Positions 1 to 7,744 of a DNA stretch of 36,964 nt are shown here, one piece after another (positions within the stretch are counted from its first letter, which is position 1; each line of letters opens with the position of its first letter). The DNA is taken from the NCBI GenBank assembly GCA_947304695.1, contig CAMZBS010000010.1, positions 1 through 36,964 of the forward strand, given 5' to 3'. The translations under genes were made by a program, and so were the position numbers. The notes under the pieces were generated by a model. That model was not told the origin of the DNA. It saw nothing but the letters and a program-made list of their open reading frames with translations, and did no database searches. This DNA comes from an uncultured Prevotella sp. (GTDB lineage Bacteria; Bacteroidota; Bacteroidia; Bacteroidales; Bacteroidaceae).

Positions 1-2
1 AC

Positions 3-689
3 GGTTCGATCTGCGAGATCAACGGCCAGTGGTATGTGTTCTATCACCGTCAGACCGGCACCGACGAGTATGCCCGTCAGGCTATGGTGGCTCCCATCAC
101 AGTCAGTGTTGAGGAAGGTGCGGGCGGTAAGGTTGTGATTTCGGAAGGTGAATACACGTCGGAAGGCTTTTCGCTTGAGGGCCTGAACCCGCTGCAGCGC
201 CATTCGGCTGGTATTGCCTGCTGGTACACCGGTCCGAAGACGGCCGTTCATGAGTGGCCCAACAATACCTTCTTCGGTTCCTACGTGGCTTCGTCCTACG
301 GCACCGACGACAATTTCCAGGCCCCCTACGACTTGCGCAACAACACCAACGACGTGGTGAACAACACCGACGGGTCGATCGTGGGCTACAAGTACTTCAA
401 TTTCGATGCCACCCAGGGCCGCAGCGACGTTAGCCTGCTGCTCAACCTGACGCCGCAGGGCGTCGACGGCACCATCAGCGTGATGGCCGACCGTCCGTGG
501 ACATCGCAGGGCGGACAGGTGCTTGGCACCATCGAACTGAAGGCCGACCAGCCCCAGCAACCCACTCAGTTGTCTGTCGTTCTGCCTGCACTCTCTGCGC
601 TGAAAGGCAAGCATGCGTTGTTCTTCGTCTTTGCCTCCGATGTGAAGGAAAAGTCGCTTTGTACGCTCCATGATCTCGTTTTTGAATAA
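3..689 (+). CDS. GH43-family glycoside hydrolase, C-terminal part (5' end outside window)
   Basis: The frame is open from the left window edge, so only the C-terminal ~228 residues are present. The first residues (GSICEINGQWYVFYHR) match the last blade of the GH43 five-bladed propeller, where the pattern GS-x-NGxWYxFYHR is typical. The rest, beginning with EGEYTSEGFSLEGLNP and including VGYKYFNF, resembles the CBM6-like beta-sandwich that follows GH43 arabinofuranosidase/xylosidase domains. The catalytic residues lie upstream and cannot be checked. The likely role is cleavage of arabinosyl or xylosyl linkages in plant hemicellulose, in the periplasm or at the surface. The SGNH esterase starts 16 bp downstream on the same strand with no promoter box between them, which suggests one operon. 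An internal GTG at 36 is not the true start. Confidence 0.82.
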   Translation, partial: GSICEINGQWYVFYHRQTGTDEYARQAMVAPITVSVEEGAGGKVVISEGEYTSEGFSLEGLNPLQRHSAGIACWYTGPKTAVHEWPNNTFFGSYVASSYGTDDNFQAPYDLRNNTNDVVNNTDGSIVGYKYFNFDATQGRSDVSLLLNLTPQGVDGTISVMADRPWTSQGGQVLGTIELKADQPQQPTQLSVVLPALSALKGKHALFFVFASDVKEKSLCTLHDLVFE

Positions 690-705
690 ACCTAACCATT
701 AATCA

Positions 706-3210
706 ATGATAGTAATGAAACGTATCTTTTCTTTTTCCCTGTTGCTGCTGCTTGCGGTGTTTACCTCGGTGCAGGCAGCCACAACGAAAGTCTATGCAGA
801 CTTCAGCAATCCCACGCTGGCCAGTCAGGCTCAGTGGGACGCAGCCACAAACACCATGAGCTGGACTATGCAGTATGCCAATCAGGTGCGCGGTCTCAAC
901 CTGCCTTCAGGCGATCTGAGCCAGTATGAGAAGCTGGTGGTGGAATGTGCCGATCTGAAGGCGCAGAGCTTCCGCATCCTGATTTACAAGGGCGAACAGA
1001 ACCACACGCTCGTTGTCAACAAAGAGGGCGTGACGGAGTTCATCCTGAGCGAGTCTGTGCCCGAAGACTACCTGAAGAATGCTACGGAAGTAGTGTTGTC
1101 GGGCGGTAATCAGGACGCTACAGGTTCGGTGCGCATCATCAGTCTCTACATGGAGACCTTCGACGACACGACCGCCCCGGAGCTTAGCTTCACGCCGGAA
1201 CGTGTGATATTGGCACCGGGCGAGCCGCTGACAGTCCCCACACTGAACAACCCCCACTCGCTGCCCGTGACCTATAGTGCCACCAGCCGTCCCGATGGCT
1301 TCATCACCGTGAACCCCACGACGGGCAGTGTGACGCTGGGCTCTGGCGAAGGAAGCGGAAAGGTGACGGCAACGTTTGCCGGAAACGAGGAATACAAGGC
1401 CGGTTCGGCTACCTATAGCATCATCGTGAAGGAACCCATAGACTTGGGCGATGGTCATTGGGTGGGTACCTGGGCTACGGCTCCGATGGAGTCGGGCAGC
1501 AACAACAACCCCCCGTCGCCGGGACTGGCCAACAATACGCTGCGACAGATTGTGCAGGTGAGCTTGGGTGGCGATGTGGTTCGCCTGAAGCTGAGTAATC
1601 ACTTTGGCAATCAGCCGGTGGAAATCAAGGGCGTGGAGCTGGCATTGGCAAAGACCGCAGGCTCCAGTCCCGATGTGGATGAGGCTACCACCACCGTCCT
1701 GACCTTCGACGGCGACGTGCAGACCACCATTGCCGCTGGTAAGAAGGTCGTGAGCGACCCCGTGCGTTTCCCCATTGGTGTACGTGGGAATGTGGCCATT
1801 ACCATTCACTACGGCCAGGCTTCGTCGTCGGTGGTGAGCGGACATCCCGGTTCGCGTACCACCAGCTATCTGGTTAAGGGCAATACCAGCAACTTCGCCT
1901 CGGCCTCAAAGACCGACCACTGGTATCACATCCTCGCTATGGAGGTGTTTGCCCCCGAAGAGGCTGGCTGTGTGGCCGTGCTGGGCAACTCGATTACCGA
2001 CGGGCGCGGTTCTACCACCAACCAGCAGGACCGCTGGACTGACCAGCTCTCACGCCGCCTCCTGGCCAACGAGCCGACCAGCCATATCGGCATGCTCAAC
2101 CTGGGCATTGGCGGCAACTGCGTGGTGGCAGGCGGTCTGGGCCCTGCAGCTGCAAACCGCTATCAGCGTGACCTCTTCGAACAGGAGGGTGTGAAATGGA
2201 TTGTGCTTTTCGAGGGCGTGAACGACTTGGGCGGCAGTTCCAACGGTGAGACAACGGCCCGCCGCATCATCGAAGTGTGGAAGCAGATCATTCGTCAGGC
2301 TCATCAGAAGGGCATCCGCGTGTTTGGTGCCACCATCACTCCGTTTAAGAATAACAGCTACTACAGCAAGGATCATGAGGCAGGCCGCCAGCGTGTGAAC
2401 AAGTGGATTCTGTCTACCAAGATGCTCGACGGCGTGATCGATCTGGCTGCTGCAGCCTGCGATGCCAACGACAGCGAGCAGCTGAACCCGAAGTTCCTCT
2501 TCGAGAACGACTGGCTGCATCTCAACGCTGAGGGCTATGTGGTGCTGGGCGGTGCTGCCGACCTGAGCCTCTTCACACAGGACGGCCCTTTGGCTGCCGA
2601 CGATGAGGAAGACGAGGAAGAGGTGAAGGGCATCTGGATTGAGGCCGAGAACCTGCGTAACGATGTCTACGGCAAGAACTTCCGCCTGGTTGAGGATGCT
2701 ACGGCTTCAGGCGGTAAGTACTTAGAGACGGTGAAGAACCAGACCACCGTGTCGAACGACAAGGCCGACCAGCTGCTGGCTGCTTTCTCGGTAGAGGAGG
2801 CCAGCACCTATTATATCTACGCGCGTGTGCTATGTCCTTCCTACGACGACGACAGCTATTTTGTGCGCATGGACAATGCCGAGTGGACGATGGTCAACGG
2901 TCTTGCCACCAACTCGTGGGAATGGAAGCAGCTGTGGGGCGGTGCGCTGAAGAAGGGCACCAACTATCAGTTTGGTATTGCCGGACGCGAGGACGGAGCC
3001 CGCATCGACAAACTGTGCATCACCACCAGTGCTACGGCACCCCTCACGATGGGCGGCAGCGAGTCGGCTGGTATCGAGTCGCAGAAGGCGGTGCCCGCAG
3101 GTACTCTTCAGGTGTTCGACCTGCAGGGACGGCGCCTGTCTCGTCTGCAGCCCGGACTGAACATTGTCAGGAACAGCAGCGAAGTGAAGAAAGTGTTGGC
3201 AAGACGCTAA
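706..3210 (+). CDS. Secreted multidomain SGNH/GDSL esterase with carbohydrate-binding-like domain
   Basis: 834 residues. A signal peptide spans about 1-24 (MKR at residue 4 is an alternative start; cleavage near VQA). Next come a jelly-roll-like region (~26-150), an Ig-like segment (~155-245), and an SGNH hydrolase (~250-625) opening with GHWVGTWATAPM. The four SGNH blocks are visible: GNSITDG with nucleophile S429, GGN at 469-471, GVND with N506, and DWLH with D602 and H605. An acidic linker (~629-640) leads to a beta-sandwich opening IWIEAENL (~644-780), probably carbohydrate-binding. The last ~40 residues (VFDLQGRRLSRLQPGLNIV then a basic end) resemble Prevotella type IX secretion sorting tails. 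By family and by its GH43 neighbour, it is probably an acetyl- or acyl-esterase acting on xylan-type polysaccharide; the exact ester is unknown. It ends in a 4-bp convergent overlap with the next gene. Confidence 0.85.
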   Translation: MIVMKRIFSFSLLLLLAVFTSVQAATTKVYADFSNPTLASQAQWDAATNTMSWTMQYANQVRGLNLPSGDLSQYEKLVVECADLKAQSFRILIYKGEQNHTLVVNKEGVTEFILSESVPEDYLKNATEVVLSGGNQDATGSVRIISLYMETFDDTTAPELSFTPERVILAPGEPLTVPTLNNPHSLPVTYSATSRPDGFITVNPTTGSVTLGSGEGSGKVTATFAGNEEYKAGSATYSIIVKEPIDLGDGHWVGTWATAPMESGSNNNPPSPGLANNTLRQIVQVSLGGDVVRLKLSNHFGNQPVEIKGVELALAKTAGSSPDVDEATTTVLTFDGDVQTTIAAGKKVVSDPVRFPIGVRGNVAITIHYGQASSSVVSGHPGSRTTSYLVKGNTSNFASASKTDHWYHILAMEVFAPEEAGCVAVLGNSITDGRGSTTNQQDRWTDQLSRRLLANEPTSHIGMLNLGIGGNCVVAGGLGPAAANRYQRDLFEQEGVKWIVLFEGVNDLGGSSNGETTARRIIEVWKQIIRQAHQKGIRVFGATITPFKNNSYYSKDHEAGRQRVNKWILSTKMLDGVIDLAAAACDANDSEQLNPKFLFENDWLHLNAEGYVVLGGAADLSLFTQDGPLAADDEEDEEEVKGIWIEAENLRNDVYGKNFRLVEDATASGGKYLETVKNQTTVSNDKADQLLAAFSVEEASTYYIYARVLCPSYDDDSYFVRMDNAEWTMVNGLATNSWEWKQLWGGALKKGTNYQFGIAGREDGARIDKLCITTSATAPLTMGGSESAGIESQKAVPAGTLQVFDLQGRRLSRLQPGLNIVRNSSEVKKVLARR

Positions 3211-3854
3211 AGATACTGCATCAACACGTCCCACACGGCAATGATGTGACAAACGGAGCCTGCGAGGACGAAGAAATGAAAGACGCTATGCATGTAGCGT
3301 CTTTTATTTAGGCTATAGAACAACGCTCCGGTGATGTAGCTGACCCCTTCGGCCACAATCCACACGAAGGCTGCCGTTGACACCGAGTCAACGAGCGGCT
3401 TGAAGGCCACGAGCACCGACAGTCCCATGCCGATGAAGCAGAGCGTCTCGAAGTTGGAGTGCTCCTTCAGCTTGATGAAGCTCACGATGGTTCCCGCCAG
3501 CGCACAGGCCCATACAAAGCAAAACAGGCTCCACCCCCAGTAGCCCTGTTCGCGCAGTGCCACCAGCGTCAGTGGTGAGTAGCTGCCTGCAATGTGCCAG
3601 TAGATGGCGGCATGATCCCAGTGGCGCAGCCGCTCCTTCCATTTCGAGCGTCGCGGCAGGGCGTGATAGACGGTCGACGTGATATAGCTGCCAAGCATGC
3701 CGAAGAGATAGAGCGAAACGCCCACCGAAGCCCACGAACTGTGGCCCTTGATGGTCATGACCAGGAAGATGATGCCGACGACCACGCCCAGCAGGATGCC
3801 GCCGGCGTGGGAGAACGTGTTCCAGATTTCTTCCTTATGGGTGTAGCGTATCAT
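3207..3854 (-). CDS. Hemolysin III / PAQR family membrane protein
   Basis: 215 residues, the usual length for the family. About seven hydrophobic segments are seen. The conserved polar pattern is present: EEIWNTFSHAGG near the N-terminus, STVYHALP after the second helix, DHAAIYWHIAGSYSP in the middle and HSVFHFFVLAGSVCH at the end. These place the metal-binding-type His/Asp residues of the HlyIII/PAQR fold. Despite the name, bacterial members are mostly integral membrane proteins of unsettled, possibly lipid-hydrolase-like function, and haemolysis should not be assumed. Its ATG overlaps the stop of the upstream YitT-family gene (ATGA), so the two are translationally coupled. Its stop overlaps the stop of the convergent esterase by 4 bp. 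Confidence 0.88.
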   Translation of the reverse strand: MIRYTHKEEIWNTFSHAGGILLGVVVGIIFLVMTIKGHSSWASVGVSLYLFGMLGSYITSTVYHALPRRSKWKERLRHWDHAAIYWHIAGSYSPLTLVALREQGYWGWSLFCFVWACALAGTIVSFIKLKEHSNFETLCFIGMGLSVLVAFKPLVDSVSTAAFVWIVAEGVSYITGALFYSLNKRRYMHSVFHFFVLAGSVCHIIAVWDVLMQYL

Positions 3855-4750
3855 GACTTCACACTCTTGCGGCGCACCTTGAAGCGGTCGAAGCCTTCAC
3901 CGTAGACGCCGATGACGGCACTCTGCGAGACGAAGGCGTGGGGGTCCACCTCGTCGATGATGCGGAATATCAGGTCGCTCTGTCGGCGCTTGGCCAGCAC
4001 GAAGAGCATCTTCACCTCGTTGCCCGAGTAGAAGCCCTGGGCATCGATGACCGTGCAGCCGCGATGAGGCTCACGGTTGATGCGCTCGCCTATTTCCTTG
4101 TATTTATGGCTGATGATGAAGAACTGCACCGACGAGCGCTTCGAATTGACCACCCAGTCTATGCAGAAAGCTGTGACGTAGAGCACCACGTAGCCGTAGA
4201 GCACCTTCTCGAAGTCTTTCAGCACCAGGTAGCTCGATGAGATAATGATTACGTCGCACAGCATGATGACGCGCCCCAGCGATATGTCGCGGTATTTGTT
4301 GATGATGGCCGCAATAATGTCGGTGCCGCCCGTAGAGCCGTTGGATGCCAGTCCCATTCCTACGCCGCATCCGCAGAACACCGCACCGATGATGGCCGCC
4401 ATGAACGGCTGGTTGGCCAGCAGGTGGTCGTGATAGTTCTCAGTCACTACGGCCACGCCCACCGTGAGCACCATCACCGCATAGATGGTCTTCAGGCAGA
4501 ATTTCAGTCCCAGCACGCGCAGGGCAATGAGCAGCAGTATGGCGTTGATCACAAAGTAGCTCAATTGTACCGGGATGTCCGTTGCCCAGAACAGGATGGA
4601 CGATACACCGGCCACGCCGCCCGTGGTGATGTTGTTGGGCAGCAGGAAGATGCCCCACCCGATGCAGTAGCTCAGCATGCCGATGGCAATGGTTATGTAG
4701 TCGCGCACCTCGGCCCATACGCTGGTTTTGGTCAGTATTGGTTTTTGCAT
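3851..4750 (-). CDS. YitT family membrane protein (DUF161 plus DUF2179)
   Basis: 299 residues. The N-terminal two thirds are hydrophobic with about five membrane segments and the glycine-rich motifs LLPNNITTGGVAGVS and GLASNGSTGGTDIIA, characteristic of the YitT membrane domain. The last ~80 residues form the soluble DUF2179 domain, including CTVIDAQGFYSGNE and VDPHAFVSQSAVIGVYGEGF. The family is widespread and poorly characterised; some members are proposed transporters, and no substrate can be inferred here. It is the first gene of a two-gene unit with the hemolysin III gene. A promoter box lies about 25 nt upstream of the start. Confidence 0.9.
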   Translation of the reverse strand: MQKPILTKTSVWAEVRDYITIAIGMLSYCIGWGIFLLPNNITTGGVAGVSSILFWATDIPVQLSYFVINAILLLIALRVLGLKFCLKTIYAVMVLTVGVAVVTENYHDHLLANQPFMAAIIGAVFCGCGVGMGLASNGSTGGTDIIAAIINKYRDISLGRVIMLCDVIIISSSYLVLKDFEKVLYGYVVLYVTAFCIDWVVNSKRSSVQFFIISHKYKEIGERINREPHRGCTVIDAQGFYSGNEVKMLFVLAKRRQSDLIFRIIDEVDPHAFVSQSAVIGVYGEGFDRFKVRRKSVKS

Positions 4751-4775
4751 ATACGGTTGTTTCTCTTATTTGGTT

Positions 4776-4784
4776 GCAAAGGTA
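4776..4784 (-). promoter_or_regulatory. Bacteroidetes -7 box for the YitT/hemolysin III unit
   Basis: On the minus strand the sequence reads TACCTTTGC, an exact TAnnTTTGC box, 25 nt before the ATG at 4750. It faces the miaB promoter across a ~45 bp intergenic core. Confidence 0.7.
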
Positions 4785-4829
4785 TATTAAAAATATGAAT
4801 TATACATGATGAATGAAGAATTATTTTCG

Positions 4830-4838
4830 TACCTTTGC
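4830..4838 (+). promoter_or_regulatory. Bacteroidetes -7 box for miaB
   Basis: TACCTTTGC lies 21 nt before the miaB ATG at 4860. It also lies inside the longer open frame that begins at 4806, which excludes that upstream start because it would precede transcription. Confidence 0.72.
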
Positions 4839-4859
4839 AGCCTAATTCGAAATTTTAGG

Positions 4860-6161
4860 ATGAAGAAACTGTTTATTGAGACCTATGGCTGCCAGATGAA
4901 TGTGGCCGACTCCGAGGTCGTTGCTTCGGTCATGCAGATGGCCGGTTACGAATTGTGTGACACCGTTGAACAGGCCGATGCCGTTTTCCTGAACACCTGT
5001 TCGGTGCGCGACAATGCCGAACAGAAAATCTACCACCGTCTGGAAGCACTCAGCGCACTGCGGAAATCGGGAAGACTCATCATTGGTGTCCTGGGCTGCA
5101 TGGCCGAGCGGGTGAAGGACGATCTGCTCCATAAGTACGGTGCCGACCTGGTGGCTGGCCCCGACGCCTATCTCAGCCTGCCCGACCTCATTGCCCAGGC
5201 CGAGGCTGGCCATAAGGCCATCAACATCGAGCTGTCGACCTCTGAGACCTATCGCGACGTGGTGCCCCAGCGCATGGCCATCGGCCAGCGCATAGGCGGC
5301 TTCGTGAGCATCATGCGCGGCTGCAACAACTTCTGCCACTACTGCATTGTGCCCTATACCCGTGGCCGTGAGCGCAGTCGTGACGTGGAGAGCATCCTCC
5401 GCGAGGTGCGCGACTTGCGCGACCGAGGTTTCAAGGAAGTCACGCTGCTGGGGCAGAACGTCAATTCCTACGACTCTCAGTTGAACTTCCCCGGGCTGCT
5501 GCGCCGTGTGGCCCGTGAAGCACCTGAAATGCGCATCCGCTTCACCACCTCGCACCCCAAGGACATGAGCGACGAGACGCTGCGCGTCATTGCCGAGGAA
5601 CCCAACGTCTGCAAGCACATCCACCTGCCCGTGCAGAGCGGCTCTGACCGCATCCTGCAGCTCATGAACCGCAAGTACACCCGCGAGTGGTATCTGGGCC
5701 GCGTGGAAGCCATCCGCAGCATCATTCCCGACTGCGGCTTGTCTACCGACATCTTCGTGGGCTACCACAGCGAGACCGAGGAAGACCACCAGCTCAGTCT
5801 CAGCCTCATGCGCGAGGTGGGCTACGACTCTGCCTTCATGTTCAAGTACTCTGAGCGCCCCGGCACCTACGCCTCGAAGCACCTGCCCGACGATGTGCCT
5901 GAAGAGGTGAAGCTGCGTCGCCTCAATGAACTGATAGCCTTGCAGACCGAGATTTCTGCCCAACAGAACAAGAAGGACGAGGGTCGCGAGTTTCAAGTCC
6001 TGGTCGAAGGCTTTTCGAAGCGCAGCCGTGAAAGCCTCTGCGGGCGCACCCAGCAGAACAAGATGGTAGTGTTCCCCAAGGCAGGCCATCACATCGGCCA
6101 GACCGTTGCCGTCAGGATTGTTGGCAGCACCAGTGCCACGCTCATGGGCGAAACGGTTTGA
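4860..6161 (+). CDS. miaB: tRNA-2-methylthio-N6-isopentenyladenosine37 methylthiotransferase MiaB
   Basis: 433 residues. It adds the 2-methylthio group to i6A37 of tRNAs reading UNN codons, a cytosolic radical-SAM reaction. The N-terminal MTTase domain opens MKKLFIETYGCQMN and carries the three auxiliary-cluster cysteines C11, C47 (LNTCSVRDNAE) and C80 (GCMAERV). The radical SAM motif is CNNFCHYC with C155, C159 and C162, followed by IVPYTRGRERSR, diagnostic of MiaB. The C-terminal ~60 residues form the TRAM RNA-binding domain. I chose the start at 4860 because the promoter box at 4830-4838 lies downstream of the more distal ATG and because homologues begin at MKK. It appears monocistronic, ending at a double-hairpin repeat. 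Confidence 0.97.
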   Translation: MKKLFIETYGCQMNVADSEVVASVMQMAGYELCDTVEQADAVFLNTCSVRDNAEQKIYHRLEALSALRKSGRLIIGVLGCMAERVKDDLLHKYGADLVAGPDAYLSLPDLIAQAEAGHKAINIELSTSETYRDVVPQRMAIGQRIGGFVSIMRGCNNFCHYCIVPYTRGRERSRDVESILREVRDLRDRGFKEVTLLGQNVNSYDSQLNFPGLLRRVAREAPEMRIRFTTSHPKDMSDETLRVIAEEPNVCKHIHLPVQSGSDRILQLMNRKYTREWYLGRVEAIRSIIPDCGLSTDIFVGYHSETEEDHQLSLSLMREVGYDSAFMFKYSERPGTYASKHLPDDVPEEVKLRRLNELIALQTEISAQQNKKDEGREFQVLVEGFSKRSRESLCGRTQQNKMVVFPKAGHHIGQTVAVRIVGSTSATLMGETV

Positions 6162-6178
6162 TATTCAAGTGTTTACAG

Positions 6179-6259
6179 CAAAGCCTCAGTTGTATTGCAA
6201 CTGAGGCTTTGTTGTGTCGTAACTAAGGCTTAGTTGAGTGCTAAGTAAGCCTTAGTTGA
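6179..6259. repeat. Four-arm double-hairpin intergenic repeat, copy A
   Basis: It lies between the convergent miaB and phosphoesterase genes. The first hairpin has a perfect 13-bp stem, AAAGCCTCAGTTG at 6180-6192 and its complement at 6198-6210, with a 5-nt loop. The second pairs AACTAAGGCTT (6221-6231) with AAGCCTTAGTT (6248-6258). Related copies lie at 13397-13478 and 29085-29166, all at convergent gene ends. The AAA/TTT flanks of the first stem would suit a bidirectional terminator. Confidence 0.8.
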
Positions 6260-6296
6260 AAAATACATAGGAAAAGCCTATTTCCCTGCCTGTAAC

Positions 6297-7676
6297 TTAA
6301 CGTTTCATTCGTTCGGGGTGCCGCTGCTTATAGTCGGCTATTCGTTTGGCATAGTCGCAGTCTTTCTTGCTGTCGGGATCGGGGGTGAACTCCATGTATT
6401 CGGGAATGGCGCGGCCCAGGTCTTCTATGAGCGGGGCTGCGTCGGCGGGTTGCTTGATGATGCGCAGCGAGTCGTAGAGCGAGTGGCCGTAGACCTCGTA
6501 GGCACAGAGCGTGAGCGTGTCGGCCACGATGCTGACCGTCTGGTAGTAGCGGCTGGAGATGCCGAACTTGTCGAAGCGGTCGTCGAACTTGATGCGGTAG
6601 TTCTTCGGCGAGCAGTGGCTCACGGTGTAGACGGGTGTCGTGGGCGTATCATCGTCGGTGTGGCGGGTCATGCGTGCGTAAGCATGCTCGTGGCCTTGCA
6701 GCACCAGGTCTGCACCGTAGTCTTCAATCAGGTCGTTGAACGCCCACCGCTGAATGAGGTTGTTCATGCCCTTGAGCGAGAAGAGCGGGTGGTGGAGCAC
6801 CACGATTTTCCAGCGGGCCGTGCTCTGCTGCAGCTGTTCTTTGAGCCATTTGCGCTGCGTCAGCAGATAGGGCAGTTCGCGGTTGCTGTCAAGCAGGAAG
6901 AACTGTGCAGGGCCGTAGCGGAGGGTGTAGACCTGGTTGTCGTCGATTTTGGAGTCGAGGAAGTAGGAGTAGACCAGCGGGAAACGGCGTTCCAGCCGCA
7001 TGATGACTCCTTTCAGGTAGTCGTGGTTGCCCGTCACCACGAGCAGCGGTAGGTGCTGGCATACGCTGTCGATGTCGTGGAACGTCTCGGCCCAGTGCTG
7101 GTTGGTGGGTCGCTCGGTCAGGTCGCCACCGCAGACGAGGAACTCGCTCTGAGAGTGACGCTGCAGGGCTTCGCGCAGGAAGCGGTTGGCCTCGCCCCCA
7201 AGGGTGTCCTGCACATCGCCCACGTAGAGGAAGTCCAGCCGGTCTGCACCAGCAGCGTGGGTGCTGAAATGATACCAGGGAGAGGCTTTCCCGGCGGTAA
7301 CGGCTCGGTAGGCATAGTCGGCATCAGGTCTGAGCGAGCGCAGACGGGCCACATAGTAGGCACTGACACCACGGCGCGAGCGGAACACTTCGCCTGCAGC
7401 ACTCACGGCGGTGGTGTCGCTGTCGGCCAGGCACACCAGTTGCAAGTAGGCTTCGCGCACCACCGAGTCGGCCTGCCAGCTCACATTGCGCGACAGTTCG
7501 TCGGCATCGCCAAAGGTGAGGAGCACGTGGTGCGGCTCCGCAACGAGTGCGCAAGCCTGTTCCTCAACGTTGTTGAACCACACATTCCAGCGGCTGTTTG
7601 CCCACAAGCCCAGTGCTGCCACGATGGCTGCGGCCAGCACCAGTGCTATGATTCTTTTCTTTTTCCTGTTCATCAT
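6297..7676 (-). CDS. Purple-acid-phosphatase-like metallophosphoesterase, membrane-anchored or secreted
   Basis: 459 residues. An N-terminal basic stretch (NRKKKR) and hydrophobic helix (~9-25) act as signal anchor or signal peptide. A fibronectin-like domain follows (~45-140; ...LRSLRPDADYAYRA). The calcineurin-like phosphoesterase domain (~145-400) shows GDVQ with D154, GGDL with D185, GNHD with N217 and H218, LHHP with H295/H296, and GHEH with H329 and H331, the full dinuclear metal set. The first motif has Gln where many phosphoesterases have His, which is common in purple-acid-phosphatase-like members. The substrate is unknown; a periplasmic phosphomonoester is likely. I prefer the ATG at 7676, 4 nt after a TACCTTTGC box, over the distal ATG at 7715, which lies upstream of that box. 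ATG 7673 is also possible. Confidence 0.85.
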   Translation of the reverse strand: MMNRKKKRIIALVLAAAIVAALGLWANSRWNVWFNNVEEQACALVAEPHHVLLTFGDADELSRNVSWQADSVVREAYLQLVCLADSDTTAVSAAGEVFRSRRGVSAYYVARLRSLRPDADYAYRAVTAGKASPWYHFSTHAAGADRLDFLYVGDVQDTLGGEANRFLREALQRHSQSEFLVCGGDLTERPTNQHWAETFHDIDSVCQHLPLLVVTGNHDYLKGVIMRLERRFPLVYSYFLDSKIDDNQVYTLRYGPAQFFLLDSNRELPYLLTQRKWLKEQLQQSTARWKIVVLHHPLFSLKGMNNLIQRWAFNDLIEDYGADLVLQGHEHAYARMTRHTDDDTPTTPVYTVSHCSPKNYRIKFDDRFDKFGISSRYYQTVSIVADTLTLCAYEVYGHSLYDSLRIIKQPADAAPLIEDLGRAIPEYMEFTPDPDSKKDCDYAKRIADYKQRHPERMKR

Positions 7677-7680
7677 GGGT

Positions 7681-7689
7681 GCAAAGGTA
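7681..7689 (-). promoter_or_regulatory. -7 box of the phosphoesterase gene, nearly abutting the start codon
   Basis: Minus-strand TACCTTTGC is separated from the ATG at 7676 by only 4 nt. Because transcription in Bacteroidetes begins a few bases after this box, the mRNA is predicted to be leaderless or nearly so. Confidence 0.65.
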
Positions 7690-7710
7690 CTACATTTCTC
7701 GTTATTTTTT

Positions 7711-7741
7711 CTCATTTCTCATTTAAAAGTAGTACCTTTGC
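7711..7741 (+). promoter_or_regulatory. Promoter module of the LtaS-like operon (paired with 15408-15438)
   Basis: TACCTTTGC at 7733-7741 is 3 nt before the ATG at 7745. The 31 bases 7711-7741 match 15408-15438 at all but two positions, so both LtaS-like and acyltransferase operons share one promoter type. Confidence 0.68.
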
Positions 7742-7744
7742 GGC

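Noticed and set aside
3207..3854. Interpreting the hemolysin III protein as a virulence toxin.
   Set aside because: The sequence is a seven-helix PAQR-type membrane protein found in many non-pathogens. The name is historical.
4806..4859. An 18-residue N-terminal extension of MiaB.
   Set aside because: The promoter box at 4830-4838 lies inside it, and homologues begin at the MKK at 4860.
4842..6092. A 416-codon minus-strand frame opposite miaB, and similar long antisense frames opposite the LtaS-like genes (8300-9544 and 12039-13373).
   Set aside because: They shadow well-conserved genes in the same codon phase relation and carry no motifs, promoter box or plausible product.
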